Origin: an uncultured Acetatifactor sp.
Lineage (GTDB): Bacteria; Bacillota; Clostridia; Lachnospirales; Lachnospiraceae
NCBI GenBank assembly: GCA_947626405.1
Contig: CANQSE010000011.1
Span: forward strand, 1 to 18,130
Length of the DNA stretch: 18,130 bases
Reading direction: 5' to 3'
The position numbers and the translations under genes were made by a program. Shown here in pieces: positions 1 to 7,396 of the stretch (positions are counted from its first letter, which is position 1; every line of letters starts with the position of its first letter). The notes beneath the pieces are model-generated. The model saw only the letters and a program-made list of their open reading frames with translations. It searched no databases and was not told where the DNA came from.

Positions 1-11
1 CTCCAATCTGG

Positions 12-34
12 GGAGCATTTTTTTGCTCCTTTTT
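12..34 (+). terminator. Terminator-like hairpin upstream of btuF, possibly a riboswitch expression platform
   Basis: The stem GGAGCA (12-17) pairs with TGCTCC (24-29) around a T-only loop and is followed by a run of T (30-34), which is the form of an intrinsic terminator. The CTCC at 1-4 could pair instead with GGAG at 12-15, so an alternative fold is possible. Corrinoid uptake operons in Firmicutes are commonly controlled by a cobalamin riboswitch in the leader, and this hairpin sits where its terminator would be. The riboswitch body, if present, lies left of the window and is not visible. It could equally be the terminator of an upstream gene. Confidence 0.55.
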
Positions 35-71
35 CTATTCAGTTTAAAATACAGAAAGGAGGACTGATCAA

Positions 72-1106
72 ATGAAAATATCAGTCAAACGCACAAGAAC
101 ACTGGCGGCAATGCTGGCCGCCGCAACGCTGTTTTTACTCACTGCCTGCGGTGCAGGAAGCGAGGGGCAGAATACGCCTTCCCCCTCCGCCGCAAGCCAG
201 GACTCCGTAAGCCAGGAAACAAACGGCTCACAGGAGAGCTCCGGCGGACAGGATGCTGACGGCTCACCTGAGAGCTCTCACGCCGTCACCGTCACAGACA
301 TGATGGGCAGAGAAATCACCATGGACGAGCCTGCCACAAGAATCGTGGCTCTCACGCCGTCGGACTGCGAAATTCTCTACGCCCTCGGCGCAGGGGATAC
401 TTTAGTCGGAAGGGGAACTTACTGCGACTATCCTGCGGAAGTGGCCGACGTACCGGAGGTAAGCTCCGGCAGTGACACAAACATCGAGCAGATCCTTGCA
501 CTTGAACCGCAGGTTCTCCTTATGAGCACCATGTCCCAGACGGAGGAACAGGCAAAACAGCTTGAGGATGCCGGAATCCATGTTGTGATCAGCGACGCCC
601 AGGACATCGACGGCGTCTACACCGCAATTGAGATGATAGGCGCTCTGATGGGTAAGGACACACAGGCGGCCGCCCTGATCGACAACATGAAGCAAACCTT
701 TGCAGATCTGGAGGAAAGGGCCACGCTAGACGGCTCAAAGACCATTTATTTTGAGGTTTCCCCGCTTGAGTACGGGCTATGGGCCGCCGGAAAAAACACC
801 TTCATGGACGAGGTGGCAAATATGATTGGCCTCAAAAACTGCTTTGACGACCTGGACGGCTGGGCGGAAGTATCGGAGGAACAGGTGCTCGAGCGCAACC
901 CCGACTACATTCTGACCATTTCCATGTACTATGGCGACGGTCCTCTGCCGGAGGAGGAAATCATGTCAAGACCCGGCTGGGAAAACGTAACGGCAGTAAA
1001 GAACAAAGCTATCCTGAATCTTCAGAATAATGAGCTTTCCAGACCCGCTCCACGTCTGGCAGACGGAGCCAGAATGCTTTACAATTTTGTTTACGGCGAG
1101 GAATAA
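72..1106 (+). CDS. btuF: Corrinoid ABC transporter substrate-binding lipoprotein (BtuF-like)
   Basis: This is the extracellular corrinoid-capturing subunit of the importer encoded with the next two genes. Residues 1-25 form a lipoprotein signal peptide ending LLTAC, with lipidation expected at Cys26. A Ser/Gln/Glu-rich linker follows to about residue 70. The periplasmic-binding-protein type 2 domain starts near VTVTDMMGREITM and includes the typical IVALTPSDCEILYALGAGD and IEQILALEPQVLLM segments. The length of 344 aa is normal for the family. The start is set by a strong SD (AAAGGAGG, 55-62) before ATG 72. Family 2 binding proteins also carry haem or siderophores; cobamide genes directly downstream make a corrinoid ligand by far the likelier. 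A small hairpin (1095-1111) spans the stop codon. Confidence 0.88.
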   Translation: MKISVKRTRTLAAMLAAATLFLLTACGAGSEGQNTPSPSAASQDSVSQETNGSQESSGGQDADGSPESSHAVTVTDMMGREITMDEPATRIVALTPSDCEILYALGAGDTLVGRGTYCDYPAEVADVPEVSSGSDTNIEQILALEPQVLLMSTMSQTEEQAKQLEDAGIHVVISDAQDIDGVYTAIEMIGALMGKDTQAAALIDNMKQTFADLEERATLDGSKTIYFEVSPLEYGLWAAGKNTFMDEVANMIGLKNCFDDLDGWAEVSEEQVLERNPDYILTISMYYGDGPLPEEEIMSRPGWENVTAVKNKAILNLQNNELSRPAPRLADGARMLYNFVYGEE

Positions 1107-1111
1107 TCGCC
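1095..1111 (+). repeat. Small hairpin across the btuF stop codon
   Basis: GGCGA (1095-1099) and TCGCC (1107-1111) pair around a 7-nt loop that contains the TAA stop of btuF. There is no T run, so it is not an obvious terminator. It may influence the ratio of binding protein to permease, because binding proteins are usually made in excess, but this is only inference from its position. Confidence 0.3.
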
Positions 1112-1157
1112 CTATAACAGTTTTTTAAAGGTATAATCGAAAGGAGGCCGTAGAGCT

Positions 1158-2219
1158 TTGAAACCCGGCAAAGAGCATTTTTCAGCGCCCTTGTACCTGC
1201 TTTTTACGCTTGTGAGCATAGGCATATTCTGCCTGTGCGTCTGCACGGGCAGCGTACAGATTCCGCCAAAAGACACAATACGTCTTATCTGGGATGCTGT
1301 GTGCGCTCAGATACACGGCTTCATCAGTCATACCCGCCCTGTTCTGCCTTCGGGGACAACGGCCTCCATTCTTCTTTCCGTGCGGATTCCAAGGGTTCTC
1401 TGCACGGCGCTGACAGGAGCGTCACTTTCTCTGGCAGGAGCGGCCATGCAGGGACTTTTAAAAAATCCCCTCGCGGACGGCTCCACTCTTGGCGTTTCCT
1501 CCGGGGCAGCCCTGGGAGCGGTATGCGCCATTGCCTTCGGCATCACCTTCCCCGCCCTGCCCTTTGCCGGAACCATGGTGACGGCTGTCATTTTTGCTTT
1601 TTTATCGCTCTTGATAATACTCGGACTTTCCTACAAGCTTGATTACTCACTGTCCACAAACACAATCATACTGATCGGCGTAATTTTTTCCATGATTACA
1701 TCAAGTCTTATGAGCATTGTCATAACATTTGCAGCCGATCGGGTACAGCACATTACCTTCTGGACTATGGGGAGCCTGCAGGGAAGCGGATATCCTGACG
1801 CCTTGGTCCTCTTATTTTCACTTGTATTTTTCGGCGGCGCGATTTTTCTGCACGGCAGGGAGCTGAACGCCTTTGCAGTCGGGGAGGAAAACGCCCGCCA
1901 TATAGGCGTAAATGTGCGCAGGGTAAGACTTATCATTCTGATTGCAGTGTCAGGACTGATCGGTGTCTGCGTGTCAATCGGGGGAAATATCGGATTTGTG
2001 GGTCTTGTAACCCCTCACATGCTGCGGATGCTGACAGGCCCTAACCATAGACGGTTGCTGCCGGCTTCCCTTTTCGGGGGCGCATGTTTTCTGATGCTGG
2101 CGGATCTGGCGGCGCGCACCATGTTAAGCCCCCGGGAGCTTAATGTCGGCATTGTCACAAGCCTTACGGGAGCTATCGTGTTCATTCTGATATTCTGTCA
2201 CACGAGGAGGGGAAAATAA
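1158..2219 (+). CDS. btuC: Corrinoid ABC transporter permease (BtuC, FecCD family)
   Basis: This is the polytopic membrane subunit that forms the corrinoid translocation path with BtuD. The 353-aa product carries family motifs: GASLSLAGAAMQGLLKNPLA followed by DGSTLGVSSGAALGAV in the first half, and IGGNIGFVGLVTPHMLRML in the second. About nine to ten hydrophobic segments are visible. The start is an unusual TTG at 1158, supported by AAAGGAGG ending at 1147 with normal spacing, and the first internal ATG would remove conserved sequence. The stop overlaps the btuD start by one base (TAATG), which implies translational coupling. The binding protein upstream and the ATPase downstream complete a type II importer. 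Confidence 0.9.
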   Translation: MKPGKEHFSAPLYLLFTLVSIGIFCLCVCTGSVQIPPKDTIRLIWDAVCAQIHGFISHTRPVLPSGTTASILLSVRIPRVLCTALTGASLSLAGAAMQGLLKNPLADGSTLGVSSGAALGAVCAIAFGITFPALPFAGTMVTAVIFAFLSLLIILGLSYKLDYSLSTNTIILIGVIFSMITSSLMSIVITFAADRVQHITFWTMGSLQGSGYPDALVLLFSLVFFGGAIFLHGRELNAFAVGEENARHIGVNVRRVRLIILIAVSGLIGVCVSIGGNIGFVGLVTPHMLRMLTGPNHRRLLPASLFGGACFLMLADLAARTMLSPRELNVGIVTSLTGAIVFILIFCHTRRGK

Positions 2220-3028
2220 TGCCGGAAATGCTGAAGGTACAAAATCTCTCCGTGAGACTGGGGCAGAAACAGATAATTGAAAACCTAAGCTTTTCGGTTG
2301 ACGAGGGCCACTGGCTGATGATTGCAGGACCCAACGGCGCCGGAAAATCCACCGCGGTAAGAGCCATAACCCGAGGTGTGGACTACAGTGGAGAAATCCT
2401 CTTTAACGGACATGACATACGCCGGAAAAAAGCTGTCGAGCTGGCCCGATGTATCGGTGCCCTTGCCCAGGCAAACCCCGTATCTTACGCTTTTACTGTT
2501 GAGGAAGTGGTCTCACTGGGAAGATACTCTCACACGCCGGGACCGTTTTCCTTCTCTCTGCGCAGGGAAAGGGAGCAGCAGAAATTTTCATCGGAGACAA
2601 CACGGACTCCGGAAGCTGATATGGTGGAATACGCGCTTGATTTAACGGGAATGACGCCTCTGCGCAGACGATCCGTTCTAACGCTTTCCGGCGGCGAGCT
2701 CCAGAGAACCTTCCTGGCGCAGGTGCTCGCCCAGGATCCAAGCCTCCTTTTGCTGGACGAACCCACAAACCATCTGGATTTACTCTACCAGAAGCAGGTG
2801 TTTGAACTCATCGGGGAATGGATTAAAATCCCCGGCAAAGCCGTGGTATCAGTGATTCACGACCTGTCCCTGGCGAAAGCCTACGGTACGGAGGTGCTGC
2901 TTATGGATCACGGAAAAAGCGTCGCCCTGGGAGCGGCCGGTGACGTGCTTACGCCCGAATTTTTAAAGCGCGTCTACCGCATGGACGTCTGTGAATGGAT
3001 GAAAAAAATGCTGTCGCAGTGGACATAG
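2219..3028 (+). CDS. btuD: Corrinoid ABC transporter ATPase (BtuD-like)
   Basis: This is the cytoplasmic ATPase that powers BtuC. All nucleotide-binding motifs are present: Walker A GPNGAGKST (residues 37-45), a Q-loop glutamine near residue 84, signature LSGGE (156-160), Walker B LLLLDE (176-181), D-loop NHLD, and the H-loop histidine in SVIHDL (His214). At 269 aa it is close to the family's usual size. One odd point is a charged segment of roughly residues 107-134, between the Q-loop and the signature, which seems longer than in FecE/BtuD relatives. The gene starts on the stop codon of btuC. A palindrome at 3051-3076 follows it before cobT. Confidence 0.9.
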   Translation: MPEMLKVQNLSVRLGQKQIIENLSFSVDEGHWLMIAGPNGAGKSTAVRAITRGVDYSGEILFNGHDIRRKKAVELARCIGALAQANPVSYAFTVEEVVSLGRYSHTPGPFSFSLRREREQQKFSSETTRTPEADMVEYALDLTGMTPLRRRSVLTLSGGELQRTFLAQVLAQDPSLLLLDEPTNHLDLLYQKQVFELIGEWIKIPGKAVVSVIHDLSLAKAYGTEVLLMDHGKSVALGAAGDVLTPEFLKRVYRMDVCEWMKKMLSQWT

Positions 3029-3050
3029 GAAGCGTAAATATAAAAAACGC

Positions 3051-3076
3051 TCCAGGGCGAATTAATTCGCCCTGGA
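3051..3076. repeat. Perfect 26-nt palindrome between btuD and cobT
   Basis: The half-site TCCAGGGCGAATT (3051-3063) is followed at once by its exact reverse complement (3064-3076). As RNA it can form a strong hairpin, with about 11 bp of stem around an A/T-rich tip. No T run follows, so it does not look like a simple terminator. It ends three bases before the cobT SD core GGAG (3079-3082). It lies in the only clear gap between the transporter genes and the biosynthetic genes, so it could be an RNA-processing or stability element, a translation-control hairpin, or a protein-binding dyad. The symmetry is seen directly; the function is not known. Confidence 0.6.
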
Positions 3077-3089
3077 ATGGAGATTAAAA

Positions 3090-4145
3090 ATGGACTGGAA
3101 GGAATTAAACGACAGAATCCTCCCCCCTGACGCCGCAGTCGTAAAGGCTGCCGGTCTGCGGTTTGACTCTGTCGCAAAACCGTTAAACGGACTTGGGGAG
3201 CTGGAGGAAATCTGTAAAAAAATAGCGGGACTTACGGGAAACGAAAATTTTTCCGTCAAAAAAAGAGCGGTTGTGGTATTCTGCGCCGACAACGGAGTCA
3301 CGGCGGAGGGAATCGCCCAGACGGACGCGTCTGTCACCGTCACCATGGCAAAGTACATCGCCATGGGACGCTCCTGCGTGTGCCGGATGGCTCATACTGC
3401 CGGCGCCGATGTACTTCCCGTTGATGTCGGCATGTTCCGCCGTACGGAGCAGGTCAGGGATATGCACATTGCCGACGGCACGGGAAATATTGCCGAAGGA
3501 CCCGCCATGACTGAAAAACAGGCCACTGAAGCCATCGAGACGGGGATTCTTCTGACCGGGGAGCTTAAGGAAAAGGGATACGAGCTTCTTGCATGCGGCG
3601 AGATGGGTATAGGAAACACCACAACCTGCGCAGCAATGGCCTCCGTATTTTTAAATCTGCCCGTGGAGCAGACTGTCGGACCCGGCGCGGGGCTTACAGA
3701 GGAAGGTCTTGAAAAAAAGCGCCGTATCGTGTGCAAAGCCATACGTACAAACAATCCTGACCCAAACGACCCGCTGGCAGTGCTGGCAGGACTTGGCGGA
3801 TTTGATATAGCCGCAATGGCGGGTCTGTTCATCGGGGGTGCTCTGTACCGTATTCCCGTAATTATTGACGGAGTCATAAGCTCAGTTGCGGCGCTGACGG
3901 CCGCCATGCTCTGTCCGGACAGCGTGTGCGCCATGATTCCGAGCCACTGCTCGGCAGAGCCTGCCGCACATGCCATCATGGAAAGACTCGGCCTGCACCC
4001 CATCCTTAACGGCGGCTTTAAGCTTGGCGAGGGAACAGGCGCCGTCTGTATGATGCCGCTTTTGGATCTTGCTCTGTCCGTATATGACAGCGCTTTACGC
4101 TTTTCCGACTCCGGAATACCACAGTATGAAAGGGAAAAACGGTAA
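3090..4145 (+). CDS. cobT: Nicotinate-nucleotide--dimethylbenzimidazole phosphoribosyltransferase
   Basis: CobT activates the lower-ligand base, transferring ribose phosphate from nicotinate mononucleotide to give the alpha-riboside phosphate used by CobS. The 351-aa product matches the family in length and shows VVVFCADNGVTAEGIAQ near the N-terminus, CGEMGIGNTTTCAAM in the middle, and KLGEGTGAV near the C-terminus. Glu314 in GEGTGA corresponds to the catalytic glutamate (Glu317) of the Salmonella enzyme. The start at ATG 3090 is supported by GGAATGGAG with a spacing of about 7 nt. CobT enzymes accept several bases, so the actual lower ligand cannot be read from the sequence. cobU follows 5 nt downstream. 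Confidence 0.95.
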   Translation: MDWKELNDRILPPDAAVVKAAGLRFDSVAKPLNGLGELEEICKKIAGLTGNENFSVKKRAVVVFCADNGVTAEGIAQTDASVTVTMAKYIAMGRSCVCRMAHTAGADVLPVDVGMFRRTEQVRDMHIADGTGNIAEGPAMTEKQATEAIETGILLTGELKEKGYELLACGEMGIGNTTTCAAMASVFLNLPVEQTVGPGAGLTEEGLEKKRRIVCKAIRTNNPDPNDPLAVLAGLGGFDIAAMAGLFIGGALYRIPVIIDGVISSVAALTAAMLCPDSVCAMIPSHCSAEPAAHAIMERLGLHPILNGGFKLGEGTGAVCMMPLLDLALSVYDSALRFSDSGIPQYEREKR

Positions 4146-4150
4146 CTGAT

Positions 4151-4675
4151 ATGATGATTTTATTGACCGGAGGGTCCGGCTGCGGAAAAAGCTTTTACGC
4201 GGAATCACTCTGTGTAAAGCTTCCCGCTCCCAGATACTATATCGCCGCAATGCGCCCCTTTGGGGAAGAAAGCCTCAAAAAAATCGAAAAACACCGCCGG
4301 ATGAGGGAGGGAAAGGGCTTTGAAACCATCGAGCGATACACGGATCTTGCCTCCCTGACGCTCCCGATGCGCGGCACAGTCCTGCTGGAATGTATATGCA
4401 ACCTGACGGCAAACGAGATGTTTGACGAAAACGGCTCCTACGAAGACCCGTTTGAGCGCGTTATAAAGGGAACAGACGCGCTTTTGAGCCAGAGCAGCCA
4501 TATGATTGTCATTACAAACGACGTCTCAAGCGACGGCCGCATTTACGACAGCGGAACCATGGCTTACATACGCGCCCTTGGAAAAATAAACGCGGCGCTT
4601 GCCCAAAGAGCCGATACCGTCTGTGAGGTTGTATGCGGGATCCCTGTAATAAGAAAGGGGGCGCTTCCTTTTTGA
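4151..4675 (+). CDS. cobU: Adenosylcobinamide kinase / adenosylcobinamide-phosphate guanylyltransferase (full length)
   Basis: CobU phosphorylates adenosylcobinamide and then forms GDP-cobinamide, the substrate of CobS. The 174-aa product has a P-loop, GGSGCGKS (residues 7-14), and His48 in KHRRMR, matching Salmonella His46, which is guanylylated during the reaction. The C-terminal third retains ALAQRADTVCEVVCGIP. However, the normally conserved NEVGxGIVP-type motif reads NDVSSDGRIYDSG, which is diverged. ATG 4151 is adjacent to a second ATG at 4154, and either could be used; no strong SD is visible, so coupling to cobT is likely. The last four bases overlap the TTG start of cobS. A second, shorter CobU-like gene lies at 5467. 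Confidence 0.88.
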   Translation: MMILLTGGSGCGKSFYAESLCVKLPAPRYYIAAMRPFGEESLKKIEKHRRMREGKGFETIERYTDLASLTLPMRGTVLLECICNLTANEMFDENGSYEDPFERVIKGTDALLSQSSHMIVITNDVSSDGRIYDSGTMAYIRALGKINAALAQRADTVCEVVCGIPVIRKGALPF

Positions 4676-5442
4676 AAGACATTTTCCGCTCTTTTATCAT
4701 GGCCTTTTCCATGTTTTCCGTTATCCCCATGCCGCAGATTCAGTGGAAAAAAGAAAACATGAAATATATGCTTGCATGGATGCCCCTTGTGGGAGTATGC
4801 GCCGGAGCGCTTCAGGCGGGATGGCTTTATGTGTGCGGCGCCCTCTCCTTCGGCCCCCTGCTTTTTGCGGCCGGCCTGGTCCTGCTGCCCCTTATTCTTA
4901 CCGGCGGCATCCATATGGACGGCTTTATGGACACCGTAGACGCACTCTCAAGCCACGCTTCTGTCGAGAAAAAAAGAGAAATCCTGAAAGATCCCAACAC
5001 GGGAGCCTTTGCCGTGATTTACTGCGTCTGTTATATTGTTTTATCCATTGCGCTGTGCGCCGAGGTTCCGCGCACGCCGGCTTCCGTGCTCATGCTTGGG
5101 CTTCATCAGGTCTCGGCGCGCGCCTTGGGCGCGTTTGCCAGCGTTTGTTTTCCTTCCTCCTCAAATACCGGCCTGCAGCATACTTTTCGCGATGCGGCGG
5201 CAAAACGCGTCGCGGTTTTGCTTATTATATGGGAGGCCGCCTGCGCTTTGGGAATGTTTTTCCTGTCTTTTACATGCGCCGCGGCGTGTGTCATTGTGTT
5301 TTTCCTCTCCGCATTATACCTTTACAGAATGTCGTCAAAAGAATTTGGCGGTATGTCAGGAGATCTGGCCGGATACATCATTACGCTGAGCGAGCTTCTG
5401 ATGCTTATATGTTATGTAACTGCAGAAAAGATGGCAGTATAG
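4672..5442 (+). CDS. cobS: Adenosylcobinamide-GDP ribazoletransferase (cobalamin synthase)
   Basis: CobS is the integral membrane enzyme that joins GDP-cobinamide with the alpha-riboside of the base to make the cobamide. The family signature is GGIHMDGFMDTVDAL, followed by REILKDPNTGAFAV, matching the acidic metal-binding regions of CobS. Six or more hydrophobic segments follow. I place the start at TTG 4672, which overlaps the cobU stop (TTGA). It gives the family-like N-terminus MKDIFRSFIMAFSMFSVIPM and has the SD AGAAAGGGGG about 10 nt upstream. An ATG at 4633 in the same frame would add 13 residues read through cobU and has no SD. The product is 256 aa, a normal length. Confidence 0.92.
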   Translation: MKDIFRSFIMAFSMFSVIPMPQIQWKKENMKYMLAWMPLVGVCAGALQAGWLYVCGALSFGPLLFAAGLVLLPLILTGGIHMDGFMDTVDALSSHASVEKKREILKDPNTGAFAVIYCVCYIVLSIALCAEVPRTPASVLMLGLHQVSARALGAFASVCFPSSSNTGLQHTFRDAAAKRVAVLLIIWEAACALGMFFLSFTCAAACVIVFFLSALYLYRMSSKEFGGMSGDLAGYIITLSELLMLICYVTAEKMAV

Positions 5443-5466
5443 GACTCTGCCGGAAGGGAGATTAAT

Positions 5467-5820
5467 ATGATTCTGATCGTGGGCGGCGAGGGCTCCGGAA
5501 AAAGAACCTTTGCCAAATCGCTGGGGTACAGCGAGGAAGATATGGCAGACGGGTGCCTGAACGGACTGCCTGTCGTCTATCATGTCGAACGAATGGTATT
5601 TTCCGCTCCGGAAAAAATTGATTCTCTTTTTACGGAGCTTTTAAAAAAGGAAGTCGTGATCTGCGACGAGGTGGGAAGCGGCGTGATTCCGATAGATCCC
5701 GGCGAAAGAATCGGACGCGAGGCAGTAGGACGACTGTGCATAAGGCTTGCGCAGGAAGCCGACAGGGTCGTCCGCATGATCTGCGGGATTCCCTCCGTGA
5801 TAAAGGGCGGTGAGACATAA
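5467..5820 (+). CDS. Short CobU-like protein (second cobU paralogue, 117 aa)
   Basis: The N-terminus MILIVGGEGSGKRTFAKSL resembles the CobU P-loop, but the residue after the Walker lysine is Arg instead of Ser/Thr, with Thr next. The C-terminal half reads DEVGSGVIPIDPGERIG and then REAVGRLCIRLAQEADRVV and MICGIP, which is closer to the classical CobU C-terminus than the full-length copy at 4151. The central region of about 50-60 residues that carries the guanylylated histidine is missing. The reading frame is intact with a good SD (GGAAGGGAG, 5452-5460), so this is probably a maintained gene and not debris. It may act as a partner or regulator of full-length CobU, or as a kinase-only form. 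These roles are inference. Confidence 0.75.
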   Translation: MILIVGGEGSGKRTFAKSLGYSEEDMADGCLNGLPVVYHVERMVFSAPEKIDSLFTELLKKEVVICDEVGSGVIPIDPGERIGREAVGRLCIRLAQEADRVVRMICGIPSVIKGGET

Positions 5821-5822
5821 TT

Positions 5823-6440
5823 ATGAAAATTCTCCTTGTACGCCACGGCGCCACCGCAGGAAACCGACAGCGAAAATATATCGGAAGGACAGACGAACCG
5901 TTAAGTCCGTCCGGCATACGCCAGGCAAAAGCCGCGGGAACGCTGTACGGCTTTCCCTTTGTATACGTTACCCCGCTTATCCGCACGCGCCAGACGGCCG
6001 ATCTCCTTTTCACGGGGGCAAAGCAGATTGTCCTTGAAGATCTGCGCGAAATGGATTTCGGTGATTTTGAAGGAAAAAGCTCCGCGCAGATGGAGACAGA
6101 TACCGCTTACCGAAGCTGGGTGGAAGGCGGATGCCTAAGTCCCTGTCCCGGCGGGGAATCACGGGAGGAATTTTCCCGAAGGGTCAGCTCCTGCTTTGAA
6201 GCCGCGGTTTTATCCGGTATCGCTGAGGGATTGGACCGGCTTGTCTTTGTAATACACGGCGGAACAATCATGGCTGTTTTGGAAAAATTTTCCCGTCCGG
6301 CTGTAAGTTATTACGACGGACACGTTGACAACTGCCAGGGATTTCTCTGCACGGCGGCTGTGTCCGGCGAAAAGGATTTGCCGTTTTTTCTCACTGATCT
6401 CAGGAAATTTTTATCTTTAAAGGAGATCCGGGAAATATGA
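5823..6440 (+). CDS. cobC: Alpha-ribazole phosphatase, histidine phosphatase family
   Basis: This protein probably removes the phosphate from alpha-ribazole 5'-phosphate, or from the cobamide phosphate, at the end of nucleotide-loop assembly. The N-terminus has the family motif LVRHGATAGN with the catalytic His8. It is followed by YIGRTDEPLSPSGIRQA, the acid-containing EMDFGDFEG and a second histidine in FVIHGGT. The length of 205 aa fits. The family also contains phosphoglycerate mutases and other phosphatases, and the assignment to CobC rests on the surrounding genes. The start lies 2 nt after the preceding stop with only a weak SD (AAAGGGCGG). The end overlaps cbiB by four bases (ATGA). 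Confidence 0.85.
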   Translation: MKILLVRHGATAGNRQRKYIGRTDEPLSPSGIRQAKAAGTLYGFPFVYVTPLIRTRQTADLLFTGAKQIVLEDLREMDFGDFEGKSSAQMETDTAYRSWVEGGCLSPCPGGESREEFSRRVSSCFEAAVLSGIAEGLDRLVFVIHGGTIMAVLEKFSRPAVSYYDGHVDNCQGFLCTAAVSGEKDLPFFLTDLRKFLSLKEIREI

Positions 6441-7396
6441 TACTGTATCATTTGTCAGCCTTTGCGGCAGGCTTCGTGCTGGACTTATGCTTTGGAGATC
6501 CGCTGGGCGCGTTTCATATCGTTGTATGGCAGGGAAAAGCCATTACCCTTTTGGAACGGGCGCTCAGGCGAATTTTTCCCGTGTCGGCAACAGGTGAGAC
6601 GGTGGGAGGCGCAGCGCTTGTATTTATCATGTGTGCAGGATCATATGGAGCGTCTGCCGCCATATTATTTATGCTATACCATATTTTTCCTCCTATCGGC
6701 TTGCTGGCGGAAAGCTTTCTGTGCTGGCAGTGTCTTGCTATGAAGTGTCTTAAAAAGGAAAGCCTCAGGGTGTACGCCATGCGTAAAGATCTCTTTGCCG
6801 CCCGGGCCGCCGTGGGGAGAATTGTAGGCCGTGATACCGACAGGCTCGATCTTTCAGGAGTTTTCAGGGCATGCGTGGAAACCGTGGCAGAAAACAGCTC
6901 TGACGGGGAAATTGCGCCAATGCTGTATATTGCTATAGGAGGCGCTCCTCTTGGCGTTTTGTACAAAGCTGTCAACACCATGGACAGTATGCTGGGCTAT
7001 AAAAATGAACGGTATCTGCATTTTGGGCGGGCAGCCGCAAAACTTGACGATGCAGCCAATTTTGTTCCGTCCAGGCTGGCGGCGCTTCTTACCGTAGTCT
7101 CCGCTTATCTGTTAAAGATGGACGGGCAAAACGCATGGCGGATTTTTCTCAGGGATCGTTTAAACCACGCAAGCCCTAACTCCGCACAGACAGAGTCGGC
7201 CTATGCAGGCGCACTTCATATCAGGCTGGGCGGGCCGTCAAGCTATTTCGGCAGACATGTGGACAAGCCTTATATTGGCGACGATGACCGCCCCGTAGAA
7301 GCGGAGGATATTCTTCGGGCAGACCGGCTCTTGTATTCATCCGGTTTCTTATGCTTCTTTCTCTGTGCATTTTTAAGATGGATGGTGATGCTATGA
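6437..7396 (+). CDS. cbiB: Adenosylcobinamide-phosphate synthase (CbiB/CobD family membrane protein)
   Basis: CbiB attaches the aminopropanol phosphate linker, made from the CobD product, to adenosylcobyric acid. The 319-aa product shows the family's hallmark stretches: DLCFGDP near the N-terminus, ETVAENSSDGEIAPM, then KAVNTMDSMLGYKNERY, followed by LDDAANFVPSRLAALL, and SPNSAQTESAYAGAL near the C-terminus. Several hydrophobic segments mark it as a membrane protein. The start ATG overlaps the cobC stop (ATGA at 6437-6440), and AGGAG at 6420-6424 serves as SD. The downstream cobD gene makes its substrate, so the linker genes are adjacent. In alpha-proteobacterial nomenclature this enzyme is called CobD, which should not be confused with the next gene. 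Confidence 0.95.
   Translation: MILYHLSAFAAGFVLDLCFGDPLGAFHIVVWQGKAITLLERALRRIFPVSATGETVGGAALVFIMCAGSYGASAAILFMLYHIFPPIGLLAESFLCWQCLAMKCLKKESLRVYAMRKDLFAARAAVGRIVGRDTDRLDLSGVFRACVETVAENSSDGEIAPMLYIAIGGAPLGVLYKAVNTMDSMLGYKNERYLHFGRAAAKLDDAANFVPSRLAALLTVVSAYLLKMDGQNAWRIFLRDRLNHASPNSAQTESAYAGALHIRLGGPSSYFGRHVDKPYIGDDDRPVEAEDILRADRLLYSSGFLCFFLCAFLRWMVML

Noticed and set aside
23..50. Promoter TTGCTC...TAAAAT before btuF
   Set aside because: The -35 match is weak (three of six bases) and lies inside the terminator hairpin; it is likely chance.
3392..4003. Long open frame of 203 aa on the - strand within cobT
   Set aside because: It is the antisense shadow of a clearly conserved gene, with no SD and no recognisable protein.
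4633..4671. ATG 4633 as start of cobS
   Set aside because: It would add 13 residues read through the end of cobU, has no SD, and the family-like N-terminus begins at TTG 4672, which has one.
4743..5465. Open frame of 240 aa overlapping cobS in another frame
   Set aside because: It is rich in Arg and Cys, typical of an out-of-frame reading of a GC-rich gene, and cobS motifs are clear in the other frame.
5467..5820. Treating the short CobU-like gene as a pseudogene
   Set aside because: The frame is intact, has a good SD and fits the operon spacing; there is no trace of the missing middle region or of frameshift debris around it.
7351..7392. ATG 7351 as start of cobD
   Set aside because: It overlaps cbiB by 46 bases and adds a non-conserved segment; ATG 7393 forms the usual four-base overlap.
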